From: Dyadobacter sp. CY356
Lineage (GTDB): Bacteria > Bacteroidota > Bacteroidia > Cytophagales > Spirosomataceae
Direction of reading: 5' to 3'
Assembly (NCBI RefSeq): GCF_021440195.1
Contig: NZ_JAJTSZ010000006.1
Location: forward strand, 310,001-374,000
DNA length: 64,000 nucleotides
The translations under genes and the position numbers were made by a program. Each line of letters starts with the position of its first letter. Within the stretch, counting starts at the first letter, position 1. A model generated the notes under the pieces. It had not been told where the DNA came from. It saw nothing but the letters and a program-made list of their open reading frames with translations, and did no database searches. Positions 1 through 7,932 of this stretch are shown here, piece after piece.

Positions 1-2
1 CA

Positions 3-800
3 TGGGTACCAACGCCGCCAGCCTATGCCGACGCATGTGAACCTATGTGGAACACCGTGCGGACTTTTGCGCTGGATTCGGTAACACAATTCCGCTGCCC
101 GCCGCCGGCAAAATATGATCTGAATAAAGACAGTCCGTTTATGAAACTGGCTATGGAGGTTTATAACATAGGGAAAAATCTTACTGAGGAACAAAAGGCA
201 ACAGCTTATTTTTGGGATGACAATGCTTTTGTAACCAATGTGGTAGGACATGCTATGTTTGCCAATAAAAAGATGACCCCGGCCGGGCACTGGCTGGCTA
301 TTATCAAAAACGTCACTACGGACAAAAAGCTGAATCTGATGCAGGTCAATGAGGCTTACACGTTGGGGGCACTTTCTCTTTTTGATGCTTTTGTTTCATG
401 CTGGGATGAAAAATACCGCACAGTCCGTATCCGTCCTGAAACCGTTATTAACAACAACTGGGACCCGAATTGGAGGCCATTTCTGGAAACACCGGCTTTT
501 CCTGAATATGTAAGTGGCCATAGTACAATTTCGGCTGCCTGTGGAACGGTTCTGACCAAACTGATTGGAGAAAATGTTGCTTTCACCGATACTACCGAGA
601 AAAAATACGGACACGGTGTGAGATCATTCAAATCATTTAAAGATGCATACTGGGACGCTTCAATCAGCCGTGTTTATGGCGGAATCCATTACCGTGATGG
701 CGTGGAGGAAGGAACGCATTTGGGAGAGAAAATTGGTGCAAATGTGTTAAATCGGGTGATTACGAGGAAATCAGGAAAAGCGGTTTCAAAGGCAAAATAA
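3..800 (+). CDS. Vanadium-dependent haloperoxidase / PAP2 family protein, 5'-truncated by window edge
   Basis: The frame is open from the window edge (W-V-P-T-P-P-A-Y...) through the first internal ATG at position 45, so the gene begins outside the window; about 265 C-terminal residues are visible. The PAP2/haloperoxidase anion-binding motifs are in order: RIRPET, then EYVSGHST near position 510, then SRVYGGIHYRDG near 670. These supply the Arg and His residues that bind phosphate or vanadate. The upstream WVPTPP stretch is typical of the bacterial vanadium chloroperoxidase-like group. Such proteins are usually exported; the signal peptide would be outside the window. Whether this one is a haloperoxidase or an acid phosphatase cannot be told from sequence alone. 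The family call is firm, the substrate is not. Confidence 0.85.
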   Translation, partial: WVPTPPAYADACEPMWNTVRTFALDSVTQFRCPPPAKYDLNKDSPFMKLAMEVYNIGKNLTEEQKATAYFWDDNAFVTNVVGHAMFANKKMTPAGHWLAIIKNVTTDKKLNLMQVNEAYTLGALSLFDAFVSCWDEKYRTVRIRPETVINNNWDPNWRPFLETPAFPEYVSGHSTISAACGTVLTKLIGENVAFTDTTEKKYGHGVRSFKSFKDAYWDASISRVYGGIHYRDGVEEGTHLGEKIGANVLNRVITRKSGKAVSKAK

Positions 801-860
801 CTAATCCAAGGTTTTAACCTTGGGTCCGGGAGCATAAGTATCCACTGGCTTTAGCCATTG
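801..860. repeat. REP-like palindromic element, copy A
   Basis: Two palindromes stand side by side: ccaaggttttaaccttgg (806-823) and tggctttagcca (846-857), separated by about 22 bases. The same pair recurs at 3141-3203 in the opposite orientation. The layout resembles the REP-type elements moved by IS200-like REP-associated (RAYT) transposases. No transposase is visible in this window. It starts directly after the haloperoxidase stop codon. Confidence 0.6.
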
Positions 861-968
861 AGATGATCCTACTTACGAGAAACTAATTATAGGAGCAAGA
901 AATATTTTGGCACATATATCCTATCCGGAAATTCATTACCTAAACTGGAACGAGTTATATATATGAAT

Positions 969-1237
969 TTATTGGGCATTGCAGGATATATAATGTCTAA
1001 TTCCCCCCAACAGAAACTTTTCAGTTTTTTCAGGTATTACAAAAATCTTCTTTTCACCTTTTGAAAATCTTAAATTAATCAAATTCAAATCCCAGGACAT
1101 GGAGACAGGGCAAAAGGCATTATTATCAGCGTAAAGGATATAACCGTTGTTTTTCTTTTCAAAAAAACGCGAATGTCCTGTTGTGCAAAAGCGGAAAAAC
1201 ATAGCAGGTTGCAGATGAGGATAAAAAATAACTTCAT
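969..1237 (-). pseudogene. M23-peptidase-like exported protein remnant, frameshifted and 3'-truncated
   Basis: From the ATG at 1237 the minus strand encodes a convincing signal peptide (MKLFFILICNLLC..SAFAQQ) followed by DIRVF. The frame then runs off at a run of seven T on the coding strand (A 1161-1167). One frame over, translation continues as FEKKNNGYILYADNN, then FCPVSMSWDLNLINL and IFVIPEKTEKFLL. This resembles the beta-rich region that precedes the peptidase domain in Bacteroidota M23 proteins, from memory of that family. Inserting one T in the run would join the two frames exactly. The protein also stops after about 90 residues, before any catalytic LytM domain. I infer a pseudogene with one frameshift and a lost 3' part. 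Confidence 0.6.
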
Positions 1238-1306
1238 GAAGTATGTGTCGGATATTAAATAGTAATAGTTGTGTCACAGCAATTCAATTTGCTAACTTCA
1301 ATACTT

Positions 1307-1548
1307 TTAAAAAAATAAGTCATTGATTTTTTTGTGGAAATAATTCAACCATTTCACACCATATCTTCTGTTCAGAACCGGGGAATCTGAAATTTTACAT
1401 ATCCATTGATCCAATTCTTGTTTTTTATTAGCTTCTGATAATAAAGGACCAGCCAGACCGAAACAAATTGCTGCATGCAATTTTAATTCTTCAACGGAAT
1501 GGATTATCTCTAATTTTTCAAGCTCTCTAGACTCCGTTGTAAGAGGGG
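1307..1548 (-). pseudogene. Carboxy-terminal gene relic, unrecognised family
   Basis: About 79 codons are open on the minus strand to the TAA at 1307-1309, with no start codon; an in-frame TGA lies just upstream. The translation looks protein-like: LHAAICFGLAGPLLSEANKK, then a Trp/Tyr-rich end with WICKISDSPVLNRRYG and WLNYFHKKINDLFF. I do not recognise the family. Lying between small membrane proteins and another relic, it may be the end of an immunity-type protein, which is speculation. It is too short and start-less to be an intact gene. Confidence 0.4.
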
Positions 1549-1584
1549 ATCACCACGGTCGTTTCTGGAATATTTAGTTAAAGG

Positions 1585-1624
1585 AGTTAAAGAGTCCCGG
1601 TGCTACCCTCAGGACTCTTTAACT
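1585..1624. terminator. 13-bp perfect inverted repeat, probable terminator
   Basis: The arms agttaaagagtcc (1585-1597) and ggactctttaact (1612-1624) pair perfectly around a 14-base loop. It lies 35 bases beyond the stop of the minus-strand membrane protein gene at 1659, where a terminator would be expected. No clear T-run follows on either strand, so it could instead be a repeat. Confidence 0.45.
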
Positions 1625-1658
1625 AATTATAATAATCATTGATGAATATTATACCTCA

Positions 1659-2066
1659 TTAGACCCAATGGCCAAAAATCAATCGATTTCGTAATACCAT
1701 AAAAATAAAAGGAGATAAAATAATAAAAATCAACATACACCAATAAACTAAACGGCCGTTTTTACTATTTAAGAACACATCACTTCTATACCTCAAGTAT
1801 ATTTTTAAATACCTTTTATTTCGAATGAAATAAAAATAAATTATACCACAAGATATAGAAAGTATCAAATAACCATCTGTTTTTGAAATGCCAAGATTCC
1901 TGCTTTCCGGATTTTTTAAGACATTCAAAACTGTTATAACAAGCAAGGTAAAACAGCACAAGACCAGTGAAAAGATAAAAAAAACCGTTATTACAGGAGT
2001 ATCTGTTTTATGCTCAGTTTTACGCGAGTAATAACTTAGAATTACATAAAATATTTTATCAAACAT
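1659..2066 (-). CDS. Small integral membrane protein, unknown function
   Basis: A 135-residue protein with three hydrophobic spans (about residues 25-47, 65-83 and 107-125) separated by basic loops such as RNKRYLKIYLRYR. I recognise no domain. It follows the 143-residue ORF upstream on the same strand with a gap of about 40 bases, so the two are probably cotranscribed. Both share the plan of a short N-terminal segment and three spans, and they may be diverged paralogues. The setting among gene relics and between inverted repeats suggests accessory DNA. Small membrane proteins in such settings can be toxin-immunity proteins, but nothing here proves that. Confidence 0.5.
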   Translation of the reverse strand: MFDKIFYVILSYYSRKTEHKTDTPVITVFFIFSLVLCCFTLLVITVLNVLKNPESRNLGISKTDGYLILSISCGIIYFYFIRNKRYLKIYLRYRSDVFLNSKNGRLVYWCMLIFIILSPFIFMVLRNRLIFGHWV

Positions 2067-2105
2067 AATGTACCGCTAAGGATTCAACAAGTACTGCTGT
2101 ATAAT

Positions 2106-2528
2106 TCACCTGTTAAATAAACCCAAATCTCTGACGACATATCCAAAAATGAAAGTACCGAAAATAGAGAGGATCCAGAGCACCCAGAAAAATATTTTTA
2201 TCTTTTTGGTTACTACAAAATGATAATTTTCTGTTAAACCAGTCTCTTTGGATACTTTGTAAATATTAAAAAGTAGGTAATACAATACAGAGCAAACCGT
2301 CACAATTAAAAAGAGGCTGGAAATATATTTGTTTTCACTTCCCACACCCGAGCGAGTACCACTTATTTCTTCCCAAACCATTAATAAAATGTACATAAAG
2401 CCTATGACTCCGATGCTTACCTGAAGAAGGGCTGTATACCACGCGGGGCTTTTTACCGAGCCATCCAAATTATATTTATGATGCATGGTAAAAAAAGTGT
2501 AATAATATATATAAAGAAATTTTATCAT
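2106..2528 (-). CDS. Small integral membrane protein, unknown function
   Basis: Starts at the ATG at 2528 (MIKFLYIYYYTFF); an in-frame TTG three codons upstream is less likely. The 140-residue product has three hydrophobic spans (roughly residues 34-52, 70-88 and 112-134) and a Tyr-rich N-terminus. No family is recognised. The start lies immediately beyond the stop (2534-2536) of an upstream open fragment, a spacing typical of translationally coupled genes, so it may originally have followed that gene in an operon. The next gene, at 1659-2066, has a similar layout. Confidence 0.5.
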   Translation of the reverse strand: MIKFLYIYYYTFFTMHHKYNLDGSVKSPAWYTALLQVSIGVIGFMYILLMVWEEISGTRSGVGSENKYISSLFLIVTVCSVLYYLLFNIYKVSKETGLTENYHFVVTKKIKIFFWVLWILSIFGTFIFGYVVRDLGLFNR

Positions 2529-2533
2529 TTGGC

Positions 2534-2698
2534 TCAATGCTCCTGCATAAATTCATACATTTCCAAGGCAAACAGAACGGCACTTCCTATGACTACAACC
2601 CCGCCATTTAATCCAGGTATAAAAGGGGCCGCACCGAGAGTTGCCTGGCCTAAATGATCTACTATCAAGCTATACCTTTTGTTGCTGGTCTTAAAACG
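2534..2698 (-). pseudogene. Open reading fragment with hydrophobic Gly-rich end
   Basis: After a TAG at 2699-2701 the minus strand is open for 54 codons and ends in TGA at 2534-2536. The residues are protein-like (YSLIVDHLGQATLGAAPF, then PGLNGGVVVIGSAVLFALEM) but there is no convincing start. It looks like the C-terminal piece of a membrane-associated protein whose 5' part is lost or frameshifted. The stop sits six bases before the ATG of the next membrane protein gene, suggesting a former operon. Confidence 0.35.
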
Positions 2699-2764
2699 CT
2701 AGCTAATGTTCTGCCATCGTATAATAATCGGATTTATTTACTTGCACGATCCAACCCAAGCCAC

Positions 2765-3093
2765 CTATTTTAGCCTCCATTTTCCATCATTACTGTTACC
2801 AAAGCCTCTCCTATTAAACAGTTGCCTCAGCGATTGCAGGAGCTGTCCATTGACGATCGTAAAGCCTATCCGGATAATAGGAACTCCATCAATTGTCCAT
2901 CTCTGGCCACCCTGGGTGCTGTCTTTCATTCTGAAATTCTTTGGCCGGTCAAGTTCGAAGGTAATACCAGTTTAAAATGTTTTAATAACTGCTTTTTCAA
3001 ATATAGCATTTAGTTTAATGAAACAATGCCAAAGAATCTTGGAGTAATTCAGAGACAATCCAAAAAATCTGTTTGTAACATTTTACCACGCAA
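2765..3093 (-). pseudogene. Possible decayed reading frame with internal stop
   Basis: The minus strand stays open in one frame across this stretch except for a single TAA at 2972-2974. The downstream half reads TGITFELDRPKNFRMKDS and GGQRWTIDGVPIIRIG; the upstream half reads NYSKILWHCFIKLNAIFEKA. Composition and continuity suggest old coding sequence with one nonsense change, but no family is recognised and there is no start codon. Chance cannot be excluded. Confidence 0.25.
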
Positions 3094-3140
3094 AAGCAGG
3101 TATCGATCAGATCATTTTTTAAGACTAAATGAAATATTAA

Positions 3141-3203
3141 TTCAGTGGCTAAAGCCTGATACATTTTGGCATAAAAAAGCCCAAGGTTGAAACCTTGGGT
3201 TAC
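3141..3203. repeat. REP-like palindromic element, copy B (inverted relative to copy A)
   Basis: The same two palindromes as at 801-860 occur in reverse order and orientation: tggctaaagcc (3146-3156) and ccaaggttgaaaccttgg (3181-3198). Together the copies bracket the accessory island. It lies about 50 bases beyond the nadB stop and could also act as a terminator for that gene. Confidence 0.6.
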
Positions 3204-3251
3204 TATTTTTTATCAAGAAAATCTTCTTTTTTTTCAGGAGAATCTCTTAAA

Positions 3252-4832
3252 TCACCCCTTCACATGATCCGCATTAAAATGCAAACCTATATTTTCTCTT
3301 CTTGCCATCGCCATTTTAATGATCAGATAAGAAACTGAAATCATATTTCGCAGTTCACAAATGGCTACTGAAACTTTGGACTGGCGATAGAGTTCTTCAT
3401 GCTCATCATGCAATAATTCCAGACGGTCATAAGCACGTTTCATCCGGCGATCGGTACGGACAATGCCTACGTAGTTTGACATGATACTATTTAATTCTCT
3501 TGTCATTTCCGTTACCAAAACATTTTCCTCCGGATGTGTTGTTCCTGAATCATCCCATTCAGGAATATTGTCAGGTACCACGGCTTTATCAAAACTTTCC
3601 AGCGTACTTTCATAAGCCCTGTGTCCAAAAACTACGGCTTCCAGTAATGAATTTGAGGCCAGACGATTCGCTCCGTGCAAACCCGTACAGGCACACTCTC
3701 CTACTGCATAAAGGAAGTTAATATTCGTTTTCCCCCATTCCGTTACCCTGATACCGCCGCACATATAGTGCTGAGCCGGAACGACAGGAATCATTTCTGT
3801 TCTTAAATCAACACCGGCATCTAAACAATACTGCGTAATATTCGGGAAATGTTCAAGGAATTTGTCATAATCACAATGACGCACGTCCAGGTATACATGA
3901 TCCACCCCGTTTTTCTTCATTTCCGAGTCAATTGCCCGGGCAACGATATCACGCGGTGCGAGTGAAAGCCGGTCGTCATACAATTCCATGAAAGTACTTC
4001 CATCAGCGCGTTTCAGGATACCGCCAAAACCACGCACTGCTTCTGAAATAAGGAATGAAGGTTTTTTCCCAGGAAGGTAAAAACTGGTTGGATGAAACTG
4101 GATGAACTCCATATTATCACAAATCCCTTTGGCCCGATATGCCATCGCAATTCCATCACCTGTCGCAATTGTTGGATTGGTTGTGCTTTGGTAAATATTG
4201 CCAATTCCGCCTGTTGCCAGCATGGTCGTTTTAGCAAGAAATTTCTCGACCTTTCCTGAAACCCGGTTTAAAACATAGGCTCCGAAACATTTGATATCTT
4301 CCCGATACCGGTAAACGGTTTCTCCCAAATGATGCTGTGTGATAAGTTCAACGGCATAATAATGGGTGAAAATTTCAATGTTTTTATGCCGTTTTACTTC
4401 TTCTAAAAGTGCACGTTCAATCTCCGCTCCGGTAATATCCTTGAAATGTAAAATCCGGTTATCCGAATGGCCGCCTTCTTTGGCAAGATCATAGTTTCCC
4501 TCCGGCTCTTTGTCAAATCGGGTGCCATAATCAATCAATTCCTGAATACGTTCAGGTGCTTCTCTAACAACGATTTCAACAATTTCAGGTTTGTTGATCC
4601 CATCCCCGGCGTCCATGGTGTCATGGATATGCTTTTCAAACGAATCCGATTTGTCCCAGACTACGGCTATGCCTCCCTGGGCATATTTCGTATTGGTTTC
4701 GTCAGCTTGTACTTTTGTTATAACGGCAATAGACACGTGCTCCTGCGTATTTTCAAAGTGTCGTGCCAATTTTGCAGCATAACTAAGTCCGGCAATACCG
4801 GAACCAATGATCAGGAAATCGAACTGGGGCAT
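3252..4832 (-). CDS. nadB: L-aspartate oxidase
   Basis: Oxidises L-aspartate to iminoaspartate with FAD, the first step of de novo NAD synthesis in the cytoplasm. The 526-residue product starts best at MPQFDFLIIGSG (4832), because the flavin-binding GxGxxG strand should be at the very N-terminus; the longer frame from 4871 adds 13 unlikely residues. Family landmarks include KYAQGGIAV, HFKDITGAEIE, QFHPTSFYLPG, YMCGGIRV and GLHGANRLASNSLLEAVVFG. The C-terminal region is the usual helical domain. nadA lies 107 bases upstream on the same strand, making a nadA-nadB pair. nadC is not in this window. Confidence 0.95.
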   Translation of the reverse strand: MPQFDFLIIGSGIAGLSYAAKLARHFENTQEHVSIAVITKVQADETNTKYAQGGIAVVWDKSDSFEKHIHDTMDAGDGINKPEIVEIVVREAPERIQELIDYGTRFDKEPEGNYDLAKEGGHSDNRILHFKDITGAEIERALLEEVKRHKNIEIFTHYYAVELITQHHLGETVYRYREDIKCFGAYVLNRVSGKVEKFLAKTTMLATGGIGNIYQSTTNPTIATGDGIAMAYRAKGICDNMEFIQFHPTSFYLPGKKPSFLISEAVRGFGGILKRADGSTFMELYDDRLSLAPRDIVARAIDSEMKKNGVDHVYLDVRHCDYDKFLEHFPNITQYCLDAGVDLRTEMIPVVPAQHYMCGGIRVTEWGKTNINFLYAVGECACTGLHGANRLASNSLLEAVVFGHRAYESTLESFDKAVVPDNIPEWDDSGTTHPEENVLVTEMTRELNSIMSNYVGIVRTDRRMKRAYDRLELLHDEHEELYRQSKVSVAICELRNMISVSYLIIKMAMARRENIGLHFNADHVKG

Positions 4833-4939
4833 AGAATAATGGTAAACATGTTTCAAAAATTTGACTGACAAGTTATGAGATTTCCGATAAAGACTATGCC
4901 AAATCAGTAAATCTCAAACTATCATCTATAAGTCCGGAA

Positions 4940-5935
4940 TTAAATCCCTTTACTCAGTTCAAGCATTCTGTTGACCGATTCGAATGCTTTCAGGCGGATA
5001 TCTTCGGGTACGAAAATCTCGGGCTGCTCGTAATAAAGGGCGTTATACACTTTTTCCAGCGTATTCATTTTCATATAGGGGCACTCCGAACATGCGCAGG
5101 TATTGTTATCAGATCCGGGTGCTGGAATCAGCTTTTTATGCGGAACTGCCTGCTTCATTTTATGCAGGATACCAGCTTCGGTAGCTACAATAAATTTGTC
5201 ATGATCTGATTCCTGAACAAATTTTAAAAGCCCGGTTGTTGAACTTACAAAATCTGATTGCAATAGAATGTCTTCCTTACATTCCGGATGCGCAATCAAC
5301 AAAGCATCCGGATTTTCTTTGCGAAGTTCCGCCAGTTTTTCACGCGAAATATCAATATGGACAATACAGGCACCATCCCATAAAACCATTTCACGACCCG
5401 TTTTCTGAGCCACATATCTTCCAAGATTCGCATCAGGAGCAAAAATGATTTTCTGGTCTTTTGGTAAACTGTTTACGATTTGTAAAGCATTCGAAGAAGT
5501 ACAAACTATATCTGTCAGTGCTTTAATTTCAGCTGAACAGTTGATATAACTAATTACGATATGATCAGGATATTTTGCTTTGAATTCAGCGAATTTGTCT
5601 GCCGGAGCAGAATCTGCAAGGGAGCAACCAGCGTTTAAATCCGGTATGACCACTTTTTTATTCGGGCTGAGTACTTTCGCCGTTTCACCCATAAAATGCA
5701 CACCGCAGAAAATAATCATATCCGCTTCTGTTGCTGCGGCCTGTTGTGATAAACCTAAGCTATCACCAATATAATCTGCCAAATCCTGTATTTCTGCATC
5801 TACATAATAGTGTGCTAAAATGACTGCATTTTTTTCCTTTTTCAATCGGGTAATCTCAGCAATCAAATCAATATCTTCTGCGATCGTTTCGGTCACATAA
5901 CCGTAACGTGCTACTTGTTCTTCAATGGTTGTCAT
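4940..5935 (-). CDS. nadA: Quinolinate synthase
   Basis: Condenses iminoaspartate with dihydroxyacetone phosphate to quinolinate using an oxygen-sensitive [4Fe-4S] cluster. At 331 residues it has the normal length. Visible family features are [18 protein letters not shown] near the N-terminus, [12 protein letters not shown] with a cluster Cys, the NCSAEIKAL...CTSSNA segment, and the C-terminal [18 protein letters not shown]. The ATG at 5935 gives a conventional N-terminus. It precedes nadB on the same strand, consistent with substrate handover of the unstable iminoaspartate. No NadR-, NrtR- or riboswitch-type element was recognised upstream. Confidence 0.95.
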   Translation of the reverse strand: MTTIEEQVARYGYVTETIAEDIDLIAEITRLKKEKNAVILAHYYVDAEIQDLADYIGDSLGLSQQAAATEADMIIFCGVHFMGETAKVLSPNKKVVIPDLNAGCSLADSAPADKFAEFKAKYPDHIVISYINCSAEIKALTDIVCTSSNALQIVNSLPKDQKIIFAPDANLGRYVAQKTGREMVLWDGACIVHIDISREKLAELRKENPDALLIAHPECKEDILLQSDFVSSTTGLLKFVQESDHDKFIVATEAGILHKMKQAVPHKKLIPAPGSDNNTCACSECPYMKMNTLEKVYNALYYEQPEIFVPEDIRLKAFESVNRMLELSKGI

Positions 5936-6258
5936 TATGGTGAATAATTGGCTTTTTGTTGATTATTAAAATCCAGACCGAATTACGAGAATATACTTTT
6001 TAAAACCAAAGAAGTCAGTTAGCAGAAACCCGGTAATAAGGTATACAAGCAATCGTTTTGGTTTAAACATTTTTTTAGCGGCTCTGGTTTATGACCATAT
6101 AAAAAATTTGCGGTCAACCGAATCACACCTATAAATTGTTAAAAACAACAAAGCCGTCTCGTGATCATTCACAAGACGGCTTTTATATATTTTTTTTGAG
6201 ATAGTAGAAATCTTAACCAGCCAGACTTATCGCTAAAACCTGACGGCCAAAAAATCTA
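5936..6258. other. Intergenic region between nadA and the phosphate transporter gene
   Basis: Contains the terminator at 6151-6182 and otherwise AT-rich sequence that should include the nadA promoter. No ORF of interest and no recognised regulatory motif were found. Confidence 0.5.
6151..6182 (-). terminator. Rho-independent terminator after the PiT gene
   Basis: A 9-bp stem (aagccgtct / agacggctt) is followed on the minus strand by tgttgttttt. It lies about 75 bases after the stop of the phosphate transporter gene and separates it from nadA. Confidence 0.7.
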
Positions 6259-7680
6259 TCAAAGTATCCAACGGAAGAAAGCATATAAACTTCCCGACAA
6301 AATCATGGTTACCGGCAAAGTCAGGATCCAGGCAATAACGATGTTACGGATCGTACCCGCCTGCAAGTTCTTGACACCTTTGCTCGCTACCATAGACCCG
6401 GCAATACCAGACGACAACACATGCGTAGTACTCACCGGCAGACCCAGATATGAGGAAACTCCAATGGTGCTGGCTGCTACCAATTCCGCAGAAGCACCTT
6501 GTGCATAAGTCAAATGTTGTTTACCGATTTTTTCACCAATGGTTATAACAATTCTTTTCCAACCAACCATGGTTCCTAATCCCAGAGAAAGTGAGATCAT
6601 TAAAATAACCCAGTCAGGCGCATAATCTGTAAATCTTCTTATTCCTTTTTCTCCGCCGGCCTGGCCTTTCAAAAATGCTGTGTCAGATGAATTTAGATTT
6701 GCATCACCGTTTTCAAGGATTGTTTTAGTATTACGGCTGATCAGAAGCAATGATTTCCGTGCATTCATACGCACTTCTTTCGGCAATTTATTATCAACCA
6801 AAGGTTTGTTAAGCTGAATAGTAAGCAGCGCAATTTCACTTTTAATTGTATGCCAATGCTCACGATCTGTTGCCGATAACCCAAGTGTATCGATCCGGCC
6901 AATGGTCTGGTCTATTCTCACAAGTTCGGATTTCATTTCATTTGGATTGATACTATTGTCCAGAGCAAAATGAGCCGGAACAATTCCGATCAGGATCAGC
7001 ATCACAAGGCCTACACCTTTCTGACCATCATTAGATCCGTGGAAAAAGCTGACCAACGTACAAGTCGTAATCAAAATCGCACGTATCCAGATTGGAGGTG
7101 CCGTGTTTTTTTGAGGCTCGCTAAATACTACATCACGAAGTGGCTTGGATAAAGCACGGCGAAGTATAAACATAATGATGATCGCCAGAGCAAAACCAAA
7201 AATCGGCGAAGTTAATAGCGACGTAAAAAGCTCCTGTGCTTTTGACCAGTTCACACCGGCACCGTGTGTATTTTCAGGCATAAATGTAAATGCCAGACCA
7301 ACACCCAGAATGGATCCGATCAATGTATGCGAACTTGAACTCGGCAGACCAAACCACCATGTTCCCAAGTTCCAGATGATTGCGCTGAAAAGCAGCGAAA
7401 ACACCATAGCCACACTATGATAAACGTTTTGATCAATCAATAACTCGACGGGAAGAAGATTTACAATTCCCATTGCAACAGCGATTCCACCAAAAAATAC
7501 ACCTAAAAAGTTACAGAAACCGGACCACATCACCGCGATATTTGGTTTCAGAGAGTTGGTGTAAATTACGGTTGCTACGGCATTGGCCGTATCGTGGAAA
7601 CCGTTTACAAATTCAAAAGCACATGCCGCTAAAAGACTAAAAGCGAGAAGGAGGAAAATGTCGGTTTCAAGACCAAACAT
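6259..7680 (-). CDS. Inorganic phosphate transporter, PiT family
   Basis: A 473-residue inner-membrane symporter for phosphate. Both inverted PiT repeats are visible: FVNGFHDTANAVATVIYTNS near residue 25 and the C-terminal GLPVSTTHVLSSGIAGSM. Between them a hydrophilic stretch of about 100 residues (roughly 240-345: NPNEMKSELVRIDQTIGRID onward) is helical and rich in charged residues. This central soluble insert is common in Bacteroidota PiT proteins. FHGSNDGQKGVG is the second copy of the transport motif. No adjacent phoU-like gene is present. A promoter-like element lies at 7779-7806, and a terminator follows at 6151-6182, so it appears monocistronic. Confidence 0.92.
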   Translation of the reverse strand: MFGLETDIFLLLAFSLLAACAFEFVNGFHDTANAVATVIYTNSLKPNIAVMWSGFCNFLGVFFGGIAVAMGIVNLLPVELLIDQNVYHSVAMVFSLLFSAIIWNLGTWWFGLPSSSSHTLIGSILGVGLAFTFMPENTHGAGVNWSKAQELFTSLLTSPIFGFALAIIIMFILRRALSKPLRDVVFSEPQKNTAPPIWIRAILITTCTLVSFFHGSNDGQKGVGLVMLILIGIVPAHFALDNSINPNEMKSELVRIDQTIGRIDTLGLSATDREHWHTIKSEIALLTIQLNKPLVDNKLPKEVRMNARKSLLLISRNTKTILENGDANLNSSDTAFLKGQAGGEKGIRRFTDYAPDWVILMISLSLGLGTMVGWKRIVITIGEKIGKQHLTYAQGASAELVAASTIGVSSYLGLPVSTTHVLSSGIAGSMVASKGVKNLQAGTIRNIVIAWILTLPVTMILSGSLYAFFRWIL

Positions 7681-7778
7681 AAGAAGTGTATAAGTTTACT
7701 TTTATAAAACTCACTTTAATGAGCGTTGCAGAACACTGGTCCGGCAACCCATCAGTAGGTAAGAACATGATTTCGAGG

Positions 7779-7806
7779 CAAAACTACTGATTCTTTACAA
7801 GCGCAA
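7779..7806 (-). promoter_or_regulatory. Bacteroidota-type promoter for the PiT gene
   Basis: On the minus strand TTG (7806-7804) is followed after 17 bases by TAGTTTTG (7786-7779), matching the TAnnTTTG -7 element. It lies about 100 bases upstream of the start codon. Confidence 0.4.
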
Positions 7807-7932
7807 TGTTAAGAAATTGTTAAGTAAATTCATATAAACATTAACAAAGCACTTTTATCCAGGGAAGTTTTGCGGCACGCATGCATAACTATCCGTTGAC
7901 AGTCTGAATCCATTGATTTATTACAAATATTT

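Noticed and set aside
2706-2975. 89-codon plus-strand ORF
   Set aside because: Its complement reads more like protein (FELDRPKNFRMKDS); the plus frame is hydrophobic noise from that complement.
5936-6258. Riboswitch or NAD-responsive element upstream of nadA
   Set aside because: No NAD-II-like or other riboswitch consensus and no NadR/NrtR-type operator was recognisable by eye.
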